From Nitrosomonas sp. (lineage in GTDB: Bacteria; Pseudomonadota; Gammaproteobacteria; Burkholderiales; Nitrosomonadaceae): 64,000 nt of DNA. The translations under genes and the position numbers were made by a program. This document shows positions 17,039 to 26,181 of the stretch, piece after piece (positions within the stretch are counted from its first letter, which is position 1; each line of letters begins with the position of its first letter). Under the pieces are notes generated by a model. The model was not told the origin of the DNA, searched no databases, and saw only the letters and a list, made by a program, of their open reading frames with translations. Location: assembly GCF_019752095.1 (NCBI RefSeq), contig NZ_JAIEMO010000003.1, positions 248,001-312,000 on the forward strand. The letters are read 5' to 3'.

Positions 17039-18577
17039 TTATTTTCCAGTACCTAGCACAGATTGAATATAGTCATCGGGTTGCAGCAATTGGTTTGCTG
17101 TCTCCTGTGCAAATTCAGTAATTGCACCAGCCCAAACCATTAAAGCCACGCATAGCGCAAGCAAGCAGACAGGTATTGCCAACCCACTTATACCATGAGG
17201 TGTAATAATAGGTTGAGTATGGTCATCCGTTGCAGCATGAGCCGCTTCAGGCACTTGTGCCCGGTAAAACAACAAACTGCCACTACGCGCCAATGCAATG
17301 ATAGTAAACAAGCTGGTTATTAATACAGTGGCCATTATCCATGATAGAGCAGCATGTGAAAGTGCCGCTTGCAGGATCAGAAATTTTCCGACAAAACCAG
17401 ATAATGGTGGTAACCCAGCTACCAAAATGGCCACTATAAAAAAAAGTGTACCTATTATTCGTTGGTGCACCATGATCAGACCCGGTTCAAATCGATCACT
17501 CATTTCGCCACGGCGATTAACAATGCTATCAGCGAGTAGAAAAAATGCTGCAGCGGCAAAAGTGGAATGTGGTAAGTAATACAATCCGGCAGCTATTCCG
17601 GCACTTGTATTGATGCCAAAAGCGATGAGCAGTGTACCGACGGATGCAACCACTAGATAGGCCACTTGCTGGCGCAAATGTGTACTTGCCAGCACACCCA
17701 GCACACCTGCGATCAGTGTTGCCAAAGCTAATGGCAACAACCAGGGGTCGATCAAGTCGGCAATTGGACCAGCCTGTTCACCAAAAATCAAGGTGTAAAC
17801 ACGCAAAATGCAGTATGCGCCAACCTTGGTCATGATAGCAAACAAAGCTGCAACCGGAGCGGATGTGTGGGCATACGCCGCAGGTAACCATAGATAAAGT
17901 GGCAAAAGAGCGGTTTTGAGGGCAAACACGGCAAACAGCAGTAAGCCAGCGGTACGAATGAGCGCAATATCTTCGACAGGAGTATTGGCAACTTTAACAG
18001 CCAGATCCGCCATATTCAGCGTGCCCAAAAGTCCGTAGAGTGTTCCCACTGCAAACAGAAACAAAATTGACCCTACGAGATTGATGATGACAAAATGCAA
18101 CCCGGCCATCGTGCGCAACCGCCCTCCACCATGCAGTAATAAGCCATAGGAAGCAAGCAGCAGAATTTCAAAGAATACAAACAGATTAAACAAATCACCG
18201 GTCAAAAATGCGCCGTTTAATCCAAATAGTTGCAATTGAAATAAAACATGAAAATGTGGACCGGCAGTGTCAGTGCCACGTACTGCGTAAACTAGCGCGC
18301 ACCACGAAACCAGCGCAGTAATGATGAGCATCCAGGCAGCAAGCCGATCGGCAACCAGAACGATGCCAAATGGCGGCGCCCAGTTGCCCAGTACATAAAC
18401 TAGAATCTCGCCGCTGTTAACGATACTGAGCAGCCATCCCGCTAAAAAGACCAAAACACTGACGGATGAAATGCTCACAATGCGCAGTACCTGCAGGCTC
18501 TGTCTTTGTAGCAATAATAACAATGCACCCAGCAACAGCGGCCATATTACAGGAAGAATAACAATATGGCTTATCAT
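17039..18577 (-). CDS. mrpD: Mrp antiporter subunit D
   Basis: The 512-residue polytopic protein is of the NuoM/NuoN-related proton-translocating type, with about 14 membrane helices. Conserved ion-path residues include the Glu in NLFVFFEILLLASYGLLLHG and the Lys in FAVFALKTALLPLYLWLPAAY, followed by AHTSAPVAALFAIMTKVGAY. It forms one of the two antiporter modules with MrpA. Its start overlaps the mrpC stop by ATGA, and mrpE follows 5 bp later. Confidence 0.95.
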   Translation of the reverse strand: MISHIVILPVIWPLLLGALLLLLQRQSLQVLRIVSISSVSVLVFLAGWLLSIVNSGEILVYVLGNWAPPFGIVLVADRLAAWMLIITALVSWCALVYAVRGTDTAGPHFHVLFQLQLFGLNGAFLTGDLFNLFVFFEILLLASYGLLLHGGGRLRTMAGLHFVIINLVGSILFLFAVGTLYGLLGTLNMADLAVKVANTPVEDIALIRTAGLLLFAVFALKTALLPLYLWLPAAYAHTSAPVAALFAIMTKVGAYCILRVYTLIFGEQAGPIADLIDPWLLPLALATLIAGVLGVLASTHLRQQVAYLVVASVGTLLIAFGINTSAGIAAGLYYLPHSTFAAAAFFLLADSIVNRRGEMSDRFEPGLIMVHQRIIGTLFFIVAILVAGLPPLSGFVGKFLILQAALSHAALSWIMATVLITSLFTIIALARSGSLLFYRAQVPEAAHAATDDHTQPIITPHGISGLAIPVCLLALCVALMVWAGAITEFAQETANQLLQPDDYIQSVLGTGK

Positions 18578-18903
18578 GGTTTATGCTTTCCATCCACATG
18601 ATCATTCCCCATTTCCAAGTGCGCCTTGAGGGACAACACAATGACAAAAGCAGTCATGGCAAAGCTGATCACAATAGCTGTCAGCACTAACGCCTGCGGC
18701 AAGGGATCCGCATACTCCGTTACGCCTTCCACTATAATCGGGGGTTTGCCAACAGTGAGCCGTCCCATGACCAATAGAAATAAGTTGACGGCATAAGACA
18801 AAAAGGTCAAACCCAGCACGACCGGAAAAGTCCGACCACGTAAAGCCAAGTAAACACCACAAGCTGTGAGCGTTCCAATCAGTATTGCTACCAGCGCTTC
18901 CAT
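18574..18903 (-). CDS. mrpC: Mrp antiporter subunit C
   Basis: The 109-residue NuoK-like subunit has three membrane helices and the family motif LGLTFLSYAVNLFLLVMG plus DPLPQALVLTAIVISFAMTA. It overlaps mrpD by 4 bp and mrpA by one base (TAATG), so mrpA, mrpC and mrpD are translationally coupled. It packs against the MrpA/D channels in the inner-membrane complex. Confidence 0.94.
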   Translation of the reverse strand: MEALVAILIGTLTACGVYLALRGRTFPVVLGLTFLSYAVNLFLLVMGRLTVGKPPIIVEGVTEYADPLPQALVLTAIVISFAMTAFVIVLSLKAHLEMGNDHVDGKHKP

Positions 18904-21707
18904 TAACGAATTCTCTTTCTGACGTTTGTCAAATGACTCTCTTTATGTACCAGGCCAAGATGAATAAGTATCAACAGCGTGGTGCCGACGACAACCAGAT
19001 AAACACCCAGATCAAAAATCATGGCGGAAGCTAACTCGAATTCTCCAATTATCGGCCAATGTAAATAACTAAAGGTGGATGTCAAGAAGGGATGGTCAAA
19101 AAACCAGCTGGCAAGACCGGTCAACGCAGCAATGAAAATACCCGCACCAATCACATTATGCATATCGACCGACAACCGAGTATGTGCCCAAGTGACACCA
19201 TTGGCCAAATATTGCATGATTAGTGCTACCGCAGTTATCAATCCGGCAATAAAGCCGCCGCCGGGAAGATTATGTCCGCGCAGTAAAATATATACAGATA
19301 CCAACAAGGCAAGCGGTAATAACAAGCGCACAAACGACGCCATGATAACCGGATGTAAATCACGATCCCAGGTTTGTCCTTCACTATCTTGCTCAGAACC
19401 GGATAATTTCAATTGGTGCAGCATCGCGTATATGCCCAGTCCGGCTAATGCTAGTACGGTAATTTCGCCGAGTGTGTCATAGCCTCTGAAATCAACCAGA
19501 ATGACATTGACTACATTGGTTCCGCCGCCACCCGGCACACTGTTGCTTAAAAAATAATCTGCGATACTATGATATGGGCGGGTCAATATGGCCCAAACTA
19601 ATAAGCTCACGCCTAAACCTGCCGCTGTAGCGATCATGACATCACGGCTGCGTATATAATTTCCAGATTCTAGTGGTGAATATTGCGGTAAAAAATATAA
19701 CGCTAATAGCATCAGAACAATCGTTACTACCTCGACGGATAATTGTGTCAAGGCTAGATCCGGTGCAGAAAACTTGATAAAAACGAGAGATACTCCCAAA
19801 CCTACTGCGCCCATTAAAATGAGCGATACAAGACGTTGCCGATGTAAAATAACGGCTCCAATTGCAGCAATTACAAGAATCAGCGTAACGAGTATACTGA
19901 CACCATCCATGGGTAATAACGCACGATCTCCAGTTAAAGCGGATGCACTTTCGTTGAAACCTGCCAAGCCGAGCATCAGGATAAAAATCATAAAAACAAA
20001 TAGCATCTGCTGTAGCGAATTTGAATTCAGTAAATAAGTTATATAACTAGAAACTTTGAAAAGCTGACTAAGCAAATAATTATATAGTGATTTAAATTCT
20101 ATTCGATCAACGAATCGATCGTGCAATGCAGATAATGGACGACGGGCTAAATAAATTAAAATTCCACCGGATAGTGCAATAATACTCATCCATAATGCAG
20201 GGTTGAAACCGTGCCAGATTGCTAAATCGTGATCTGGAACAGGTCCTTGCAGAACACCTGCCGCAGCCACTACAAGAATGGGTTCTACAGTTAATGCCGG
20301 CAATATACCAACCAGCAGACATAAACCTACCAGAATTTCCACTGGTACTTTCATCCAACGAGGAGGCTCATGTGGCGTTTTGGGCAAATCAACCGGCTCA
20401 CCACTAAAAAAAACCGTATGAATGAAGCGTAATGAGTAAGCCACCGCAAAAATACCAGCTAAAGTTGCTGCGGCAGGCATAAGCCATCCCCACGGTTGAT
20501 TGGCATGATGCAACGTTTCGGCAAAAAACATTTCCTTAGACAAGAAGCCATTAAATAATGGCACACCTGCCATAGAAGCGGCAGCCACCATGGCCAGCAA
20601 TGCCGTATGTGGCATAAATTTCCACAATCCTCTCAAACGGCGCATATCACGTGTACCTGCTTCGTGATCAATGATACCTGCAGCCATAAATAAGGATGCT
20701 TTGAAAATCGCGTGATTAATAATATGAAAAACACCGGCAACTGCTGCAAGCGGCGTACCCATACCAAATAATAAAGTAATCAAGCCCAGATGGCTGATTG
20801 TCGAGTACGCAAGCAATCCTTTCAAGTCGTGCTTAAACATGGCGATGTAAGCAGCAACAAGCAATGTGGTCAGACCTGTCGTGCAAACTAGCCAGAACCA
20901 TTCCGGTGTACCTGACAAGGCAGGGAAAAAACGGGCCAGCAAGAACACTCCCGCTTTTACCATGGTAGCTGAATGCAAATAAGCGGATACCGGTGTGGGA
21001 GCCGCCATGGCATTGGGTAACCAGAAGTGAAATGGAAACTGTGCTGATTTAGTGAAAGCACCGAGCAATACCAGGATTAACGTCGGTAAATATAAAGCGT
21101 GAGCACGGATACTGTCGCCAGATGCAAGAATCACAGATAAATCATAGCTGCCGCAGATTTCACCCAATAACAAAAAGCCACCAAGCAGTGCCAATCCACC
21201 GCCGCCAGTGACGGCCAACGCCATGCGTGCTCCACTGCGGGATTCCTGCCGGTGTTGCCAGTAGCTAATGAGCAGGAACGACGATAGGCTGGTTAATTCC
21301 CAGAAAATCAACAGCTGAATAATGTTTTCTGATAATACAATTCCCAGCATAGAACCCATGAAAATCAGCAAGTAAGCAAAAAAACGTCCCATGTCGTCCC
21401 GCTCGGACAAGTAATACCGGGCATAGAGGATAATGAGCAAGCCAATGCCTAAGATCATCAGCGCAAATAACAGACCCAATCCATCAAGACGAAAGACTAT
21501 ATCCAGGCCAAGCATGGGTATCCAACTGAAGCGCTGAATGATAATTTGTCCTGAAAAAACATCAGCAATCATGGGATACAAAAAGGCTAACGCGAGTAAC
21601 GTCACGGTACAGGCACCCCAGGCAGCATGTAATCTACCTAAGCTGGAAATAGATGCAACTAAAATGGCGCCGACAAAAGGTATAAGGGCGACGAGCGATA
21701 AATTCAT
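18903..21707 (-). CDS. mrpA: Mrp antiporter subunit A, MrpB domain fused
   Basis: The 934-residue protein is MrpA with MrpB joined at its C-terminus. The N-terminal about 500 residues are NuoL-like (LLIFWELTSLSSFLLISYW with the key Glu, and TPVSAYLHSATMVKAGVFLL with the Lys). A middle region carries the MrpA-specific membrane block with SAPDLALTQLSVEVVTIVLM, and the last about 150 residues are MnhB-like (LLRGHNLPGGGFIAGL). With mrpCDEFG it makes a complete seven-function antiporter exporting Na+ or K+ in exchange for H+, supporting pH and salt homeostasis. No separate mrpB exists here. No good Shine-Dalgarno is visible at the ATG. Confidence 0.96.
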   Translation of the reverse strand: MNLSLVALIPFVGAILVASISSLGRLHAAWGACTVTLLALAFLYPMIADVFSGQIIIQRFSWIPMLGLDIVFRLDGLGLLFALMILGIGLLIILYARYYLSERDDMGRFFAYLLIFMGSMLGIVLSENIIQLLIFWELTSLSSFLLISYWQHRQESRSGARMALAVTGGGGLALLGGFLLLGEICGSYDLSVILASGDSIRAHALYLPTLILVLLGAFTKSAQFPFHFWLPNAMAAPTPVSAYLHSATMVKAGVFLLARFFPALSGTPEWFWLVCTTGLTTLLVAAYIAMFKHDLKGLLAYSTISHLGLITLLFGMGTPLAAVAGVFHIINHAIFKASLFMAAGIIDHEAGTRDMRRLRGLWKFMPHTALLAMVAAASMAGVPLFNGFLSKEMFFAETLHHANQPWGWLMPAAATLAGIFAVAYSLRFIHTVFFSGEPVDLPKTPHEPPRWMKVPVEILVGLCLLVGILPALTVEPILVVAAAGVLQGPVPDHDLAIWHGFNPALWMSIIALSGGILIYLARRPLSALHDRFVDRIEFKSLYNYLLSQLFKVSSYITYLLNSNSLQQMLFVFMIFILMLGLAGFNESASALTGDRALLPMDGVSILVTLILVIAAIGAVILHRQRLVSLILMGAVGLGVSLVFIKFSAPDLALTQLSVEVVTIVLMLLALYFLPQYSPLESGNYIRSRDVMIATAAGLGVSLLVWAILTRPYHSIADYFLSNSVPGGGGTNVVNVILVDFRGYDTLGEITVLALAGLGIYAMLHQLKLSGSEQDSEGQTWDRDLHPVIMASFVRLLLPLALLVSVYILLRGHNLPGGGFIAGLITAVALIMQYLANGVTWAHTRLSVDMHNVIGAGIFIAALTGLASWFFDHPFLTSTFSYLHWPIIGEFELASAMIFDLGVYLVVVGTTLLILIHLGLVHKESHLTNVRKRIR

Positions 21708-22831
21708 AAAAATTAGGATACTGTTAGCGGTTGGATATTTCCTGCTTAATTTACATAACTCAATTCAGCATTAGTCACTTAAGTTCGATTCTGTAGAAAA
21801 AATATAATTATTTTGTGTACTGGTACCTTATAAGCATGCTTCAATCTTTTAATAAATTTATTCCATTGATAAAAATGAAATAAATTCTTTTCAATAAAAA
21901 CACCTACTCCCTAAAAGAACCAAAATAGAAAATAATCCGTAAAATGATACCATTGCTATCTATGCAGATTGTTCATTTGATGATTAATTTCGTAGCGAAA
22001 TGACTTAACTTCATTATTTATGCTAACTCAGCCAGGAAGCCCCATATGCGCGGCATTGGTTCCAAAATCTCTCTTTCCGATCCTGGAAGCAAAACGCATA
22101 TCCGCGTATTTCTTGCCTTCTGATTATATTCGAATCACGCTATCATTCTTAAAATCTATACTGGACATAGTATTGGCAATCTCAATCCTGCCACCAGCAA
22201 CAGGAACAGCTGCAACTTTTCAGCCACGCTTCTCTGCCAATATATAACCGTTTGCTCAAAAACCTGATCGATATATCGGATCCATAATGACTGAATCGGA
22301 TTTGGATTATCTTCATTCTGGAACTTAGATTGATTCTACGGCTAAAACGATTTAGCGGATTATATGATTCTGTACACAGTACTTTTATAGCGATCAATCC
22401 AGGAGATTCAATACATGAATTCGTAGCGCTCCGGCGCCAACGCACATGACCATGAGGGTCGGCATGATCACCAATCAGCCTAAGATTAAATCGGTTAAGG
22501 TTTTAGCAGTATCTGGCTGCTTTGTTTTGATAGCACGTAAAGTTTCAATTGACCCTAGAACAATTACCGATAATACTGCTATCAACGCAGCTGATCAAGA
22601 AAATTCAGGCTCTTAGAAATAAAGCTAGACGTTCTATTCTTCAAATTTTTTGTCTTAATTGTTTTCACGATATAAAAAAATAACGACTTTGCTTTTTGCT
22701 TTACAGAGAAGCAGTATAATTCTTTATTATACATCTCGTGTATTTGCTTATGAAACTTAAGATCACATGAGCTTCATCTGTCCAATACGACTTATTACTC
22801 TTTATCCTTGGATATTGCAAACAAGCAGTTT
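21708..22831. other. 1.1-kb intergenic region, no intact gene
   Basis: It separates the divergent mrp operon and the GGDEF gene and must hold both promoters. Short frames at 22020-22450 exist on both strands, but none has a ribosome-binding site, coherent composition or recognisable motif. A His-rich coding-like scrap (AHDHEGRHDHQSA near 22440-22480) hints at a decayed metal-related gene. I see nothing else. Confidence 0.35.
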
Positions 22832-24553
22832 ATGAAAAACATATCCGTATGGCTAGCGGTAATACTCGTAGGTTTATTCTGGAGCTTGCTGGCAAACGCA
22901 CAAGATATTGATATTAATAAAAAATACAAAGAACCAATTGGTCAATATATTCAAATTTATCAACATAAAGATACCTTCCTTAGTATGCAAAGTGCATATG
23001 ATGCGTTCAAAAATGGTCATTTTTCTCAATCTAACGATTCCGTGCTTAATTTTGGCATCGGCGCAAAACCTGTATGGCTCGCATCCCACGTTAGAAATAA
23101 TACGCATGACACTGTGCTTCGAAATTTGTTGTTTGAAACCTCCTGGCTGGACAAGATTGATGTTTATTATCTCAAGGGAAACCAATTAGTTAACAGCTAT
23201 CATCTCGGTGATAGCTTATTATTTTCGCAACGACCGTTTAGCCATCGATTTTTTGTTACCGAGCATGATTTTGAAACTGGTGACACTATTGTATTAATTC
23301 GCGTTGAAACCGGCGATGCGATGGTTATACCCATTTATTTCCTTACCGCAGAAGAAATAGTTAACAGAAGTATACTGCAAGCATATAGCTACGGATTGAT
23401 ATACGGAGTTATTTTGGCGTTAGTTGCCTATAATTTTATGCTGCATATCGGATTACGCACAGGTCCCTATCTTTTTTACTCACTCTATCTCTTATTATTT
23501 CTGCTACTTAATGCTGCATATACCGGTCATGGCTATCAATGGTTATGGCCTGATTCACCGCACTGGCAGCAATGGTCCAATCCGGTATTGATGGTAGCAT
23601 GTACTTTAAGTGGAATCGCATTTGCATTGAACTTCCTAAATATCAAAATTGCCAGGCCTCGTATATATCAATTGATCGTTTTCAGTTGCTTCGGCTTCAG
23701 CGTATTAGCACTGATCGCAGTCTTGGCCGATGAATTTGTAGCAGCACTATTCATCTCATTGTTTTTTATATTTTATTTCTATATCGTTGCTGTCATATTA
23801 GGTGTCATTTCTCTGCGAACAGAAAACAGATTTACCCAATATTTTCTCTTGGCATCGATTTTTACAATATGTGGCGGCATTATTACAGCTAATGCGGTAT
23901 GGGGCTTCATTCCTTACAATTGGCTTACTTACCGGGCCGCAGAAATTGGAATAGTGGCGGATGCGATTTTACTGGCACTGGCACTTGCTGAACGTTTTAA
24001 CATCACCCAAAGAGATAAGCTGACAGCTGAAAAAATAGCTGATATTGATTTGTTAACTAACTTAAATACCAGACGAGCCTTTTACAAATTTGTGCAACCA
24101 ATGTGGGCTGTAAGTTTACGCAATAGAAGTTATACCTCGGTAATTATACTCGATATCGATGACTTCAAATTGTTGAATGATAATTATGGCCACCCTCTGG
24201 GTGATCGTGTTCTTGCCCAATTGGCTGAAACAATACAAGAAGAAGCACGTAGTGGCGATATTCTGGCACGCTGGGGAGGTGAAGAATTTCTTATTTTTCT
24301 GCCGGAAACAGGATTGGCGGATGCGATAGCCATTGCGGACAGGATGCGCAAAAAAATTACGGCGATTCAAATCACTACTAATAAGGAAGAGAAGCTCTCA
24401 TTCACCGCAAGCTTTGGCGTTGCGACCACTCAGAATACCAACGTATCTCTGAATGAATTAATCGCGCAAGCGGATCGGCAGTTATATCACGCTAAGAAAA
24501 AAGGGCGTAATTGTGTCTATCCAGATCTATCTGATCAGAAACAATACCAATGA
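22832..24553 (+). CDS. Membrane diguanylate cyclase (7TMR-DISM-GGDEF)
   Basis: The 573-residue inner-membrane protein has a signal/anchor helix (WLAVILVGLFWSLLANA), a periplasmic sensory domain of the 7TMR-DISM extracellular-2 type (about 40-170), seven membrane helices (about 180-380) and a cytosolic GGDEF domain (about 405-570). The active-site motif is RWGGEEFLIF, preceded by an RxxD inhibitory site (RSGD), so it should make c-di-GMP and be feedback-inhibited. Metal-binding Asp lies in IILDIDDFKLLNDNYGH. I start at ATG 22832 (an upstream in-frame TTG is less likely). The likely signal is a ligand bound by the carbohydrate-binding-like periplasmic domain. Confidence 0.92.
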   Translation: MKNISVWLAVILVGLFWSLLANAQDIDINKKYKEPIGQYIQIYQHKDTFLSMQSAYDAFKNGHFSQSNDSVLNFGIGAKPVWLASHVRNNTHDTVLRNLLFETSWLDKIDVYYLKGNQLVNSYHLGDSLLFSQRPFSHRFFVTEHDFETGDTIVLIRVETGDAMVIPIYFLTAEEIVNRSILQAYSYGLIYGVILALVAYNFMLHIGLRTGPYLFYSLYLLLFLLLNAAYTGHGYQWLWPDSPHWQQWSNPVLMVACTLSGIAFALNFLNIKIARPRIYQLIVFSCFGFSVLALIAVLADEFVAALFISLFFIFYFYIVAVILGVISLRTENRFTQYFLLASIFTICGGIITANAVWGFIPYNWLTYRAAEIGIVADAILLALALAERFNITQRDKLTAEKIADIDLLTNLNTRRAFYKFVQPMWAVSLRNRSYTSVIILDIDDFKLLNDNYGHPLGDRVLAQLAETIQEEARSGDILARWGGEEFLIFLPETGLADAIAIADRMRKKITAIQITTNKEEKLSFTASFGVATTQNTNVSLNELIAQADRQLYHAKKKGRNCVYPDLSDQKQYQ

Positions 24554-24600
24554 TAAAAACACCTTAATATCAGCATGACCTTCTAAAGTGTATTTCTCCT

Positions 24601-24816
24601 TCACTCGTAGTATTGGTGAAACCCCAAAGATTTCATTGCGATTCCAGATTCTTCTGCAGCGTCAAAATCATCATCACCAGTTTCCAATTCATCGATAAGT
24701 TTGACGATGCGACTATCTGGAATCATGCCATCAGCCAGCGCATCCTCGTCATCAAAATCTATAGACACAGGATCTATCTCGTTAATACTATTAGATAATG
24801 ATTTATTTTTCATCAT
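24601..24816 (-). CDS. Small acidic protein, 71 aa
   Basis: A strongly acidic protein (DFDDEDALADGM, ELETGDDDFDAAEESG) with no signal peptide or membrane segment is preceded by a near-perfect ribosome-binding site (GAGGAGG, 6 nt before the ATG). It is convergent with the GGDEF gene, 47 bp away. The high-quality start and composition argue it is real, but I do not recognise a family. Confidence 0.6.
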   Translation of the reverse strand: MMKNKSLSNSINEIDPVSIDFDDEDALADGMIPDSRIVKLIDELETGDDDFDAAEESGIAMKSLGFHQYYE

Positions 24817-26181
24817 GATAAACCTCCTCGTAGGTTTGGTGGGAATGTGCCCAGTAAATCATAACGACATATAAATTAAATTCTGGATTAGAAATCATTT
24901 ATCCTGATATTTTTGGAATATAAAAGACTTCCCGCCTGTTCAACGGTTTGCAAGCTCATTGAACTTGCGATTCTTCATGGCCTTACCACAAGGATCTGAT
25001 TAGTATTTTATGCATGAAGTCGTAAAGAAGTTGCGCCATTGAACGCGGAAGATCCATCATCACATTGTTTTGCAGTGAAATACAATGCGGGTTGTTAGAC
25101 AAGCCGTTGATGAATTACCATTGAAGTCAAGATATTGCAGGTTTTTGGGATTTAGCCATGCCCAGGAATTTCGAGATTTATGTTCGCGATATTTAACTTA
25201 CTTTACGGTATGGCAAGACCTATAAAATGTCACCTAGTCGCGTTAATAAAGTAGCCTATTTGGGAACAACAATCCATAGCTATTCACCCGATGTAATTGT
25301 TGATATCATGCGCGTTCCTGCTCCGGTCAGAGGCATATCCAAGGACTCCGCATCCGAGTAGAACCAATTGGAAAATCTGTACTAGTTTACCCAGCGTGTC
25401 TTGTAGCACCTCCGAAACTTTCCAAGATAGAAACGTCGGTGAGATGTCTATAGCGGTACAGAACTCGCAATGTTGTCCGGACCAACATTTAACGCTCTAT
25501 TTTGATTATATGTTGCCTCACTTTGAATCATTCATAACCGCTGAATGGATGCAGACTCTGAAATACCAACATAATTGTCAAAATCAACCAGCTTGTTGTT
25601 TTTACTGAAAGTGTTCTGAAGTTCATACCACTGCCCTCTCTTGATCGGGCAGAAATCATAACAGTCAATTTTTTCTTGAGGACACTGATAAAGCGCAGAG
25701 TGAGTACAATATAATAGGCTATTAAGCTGTAATTGCCACCGTGTCAATGGACGTTCTGTACTGCCTTCTGAATGCCACTTTTAATCTCCGCAGATTTAAT
25801 TTTCCGCTACTTGCGGCGGGATAAACCTATTGGCTAATGCGGAAAAAGCACAAAACATCAGCAATCTGATATAAGATCAAACTTGATATTAGAAGAGAAC
25901 TAGAATTTTATTCAAAAAGCTCGGTTGACTTTTTTAGGATAGGATAGTTTAAGCTATAGTAGTTTCTGTTTCAGAAAATTTACTATTAACATTCAGTCTA
26001 TTAGTTGTTGTTTATGGTGCCCAGAAGAGGAATCCAAAAGCCTTGTCAATGAATAGTCTTAGTATGATGTAGCGTAAATAAATCGTGAATACTTTCCAAA
26101 AACCTGAAAAACTATCCTGTAATTTATACCACATTCGCCTGTAGAAATATTAATTCTCTTTGAAATAATTATTGCATCTAT
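24817..26181. other. 1.36-kb region of decayed sequence before the prophage
   Basis: No intact gene is visible. Near 25290-25430 a plus-strand piece reads as coding if a frameshift near 25355 is allowed (MRVPAPVRGISKDSA, then RVEPIGKSVLVYPACLVAPP), suggesting a pseudogene of unknown family. A 71-codon minus-strand frame at 25532-25747 lacks support. The stretch next to 26181 is AT-rich and shows no obvious attachment-site repeat or terminator. Confidence 0.35.

Noticed and set aside
18903-21707. NADH dehydrogenase subunit NuoL
   Set aside because: NuoL-like helices are present, but the length, MnhB-type C-terminus and the downstream mrpCDEFG set identify an Mrp antiporter.
25532-25747. 71-codon minus-strand frame in the pre-prophage gap
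   Set aside because: No ribosome-binding site, no domain, and neighbours are decayed sequence; insufficient to call a gene.
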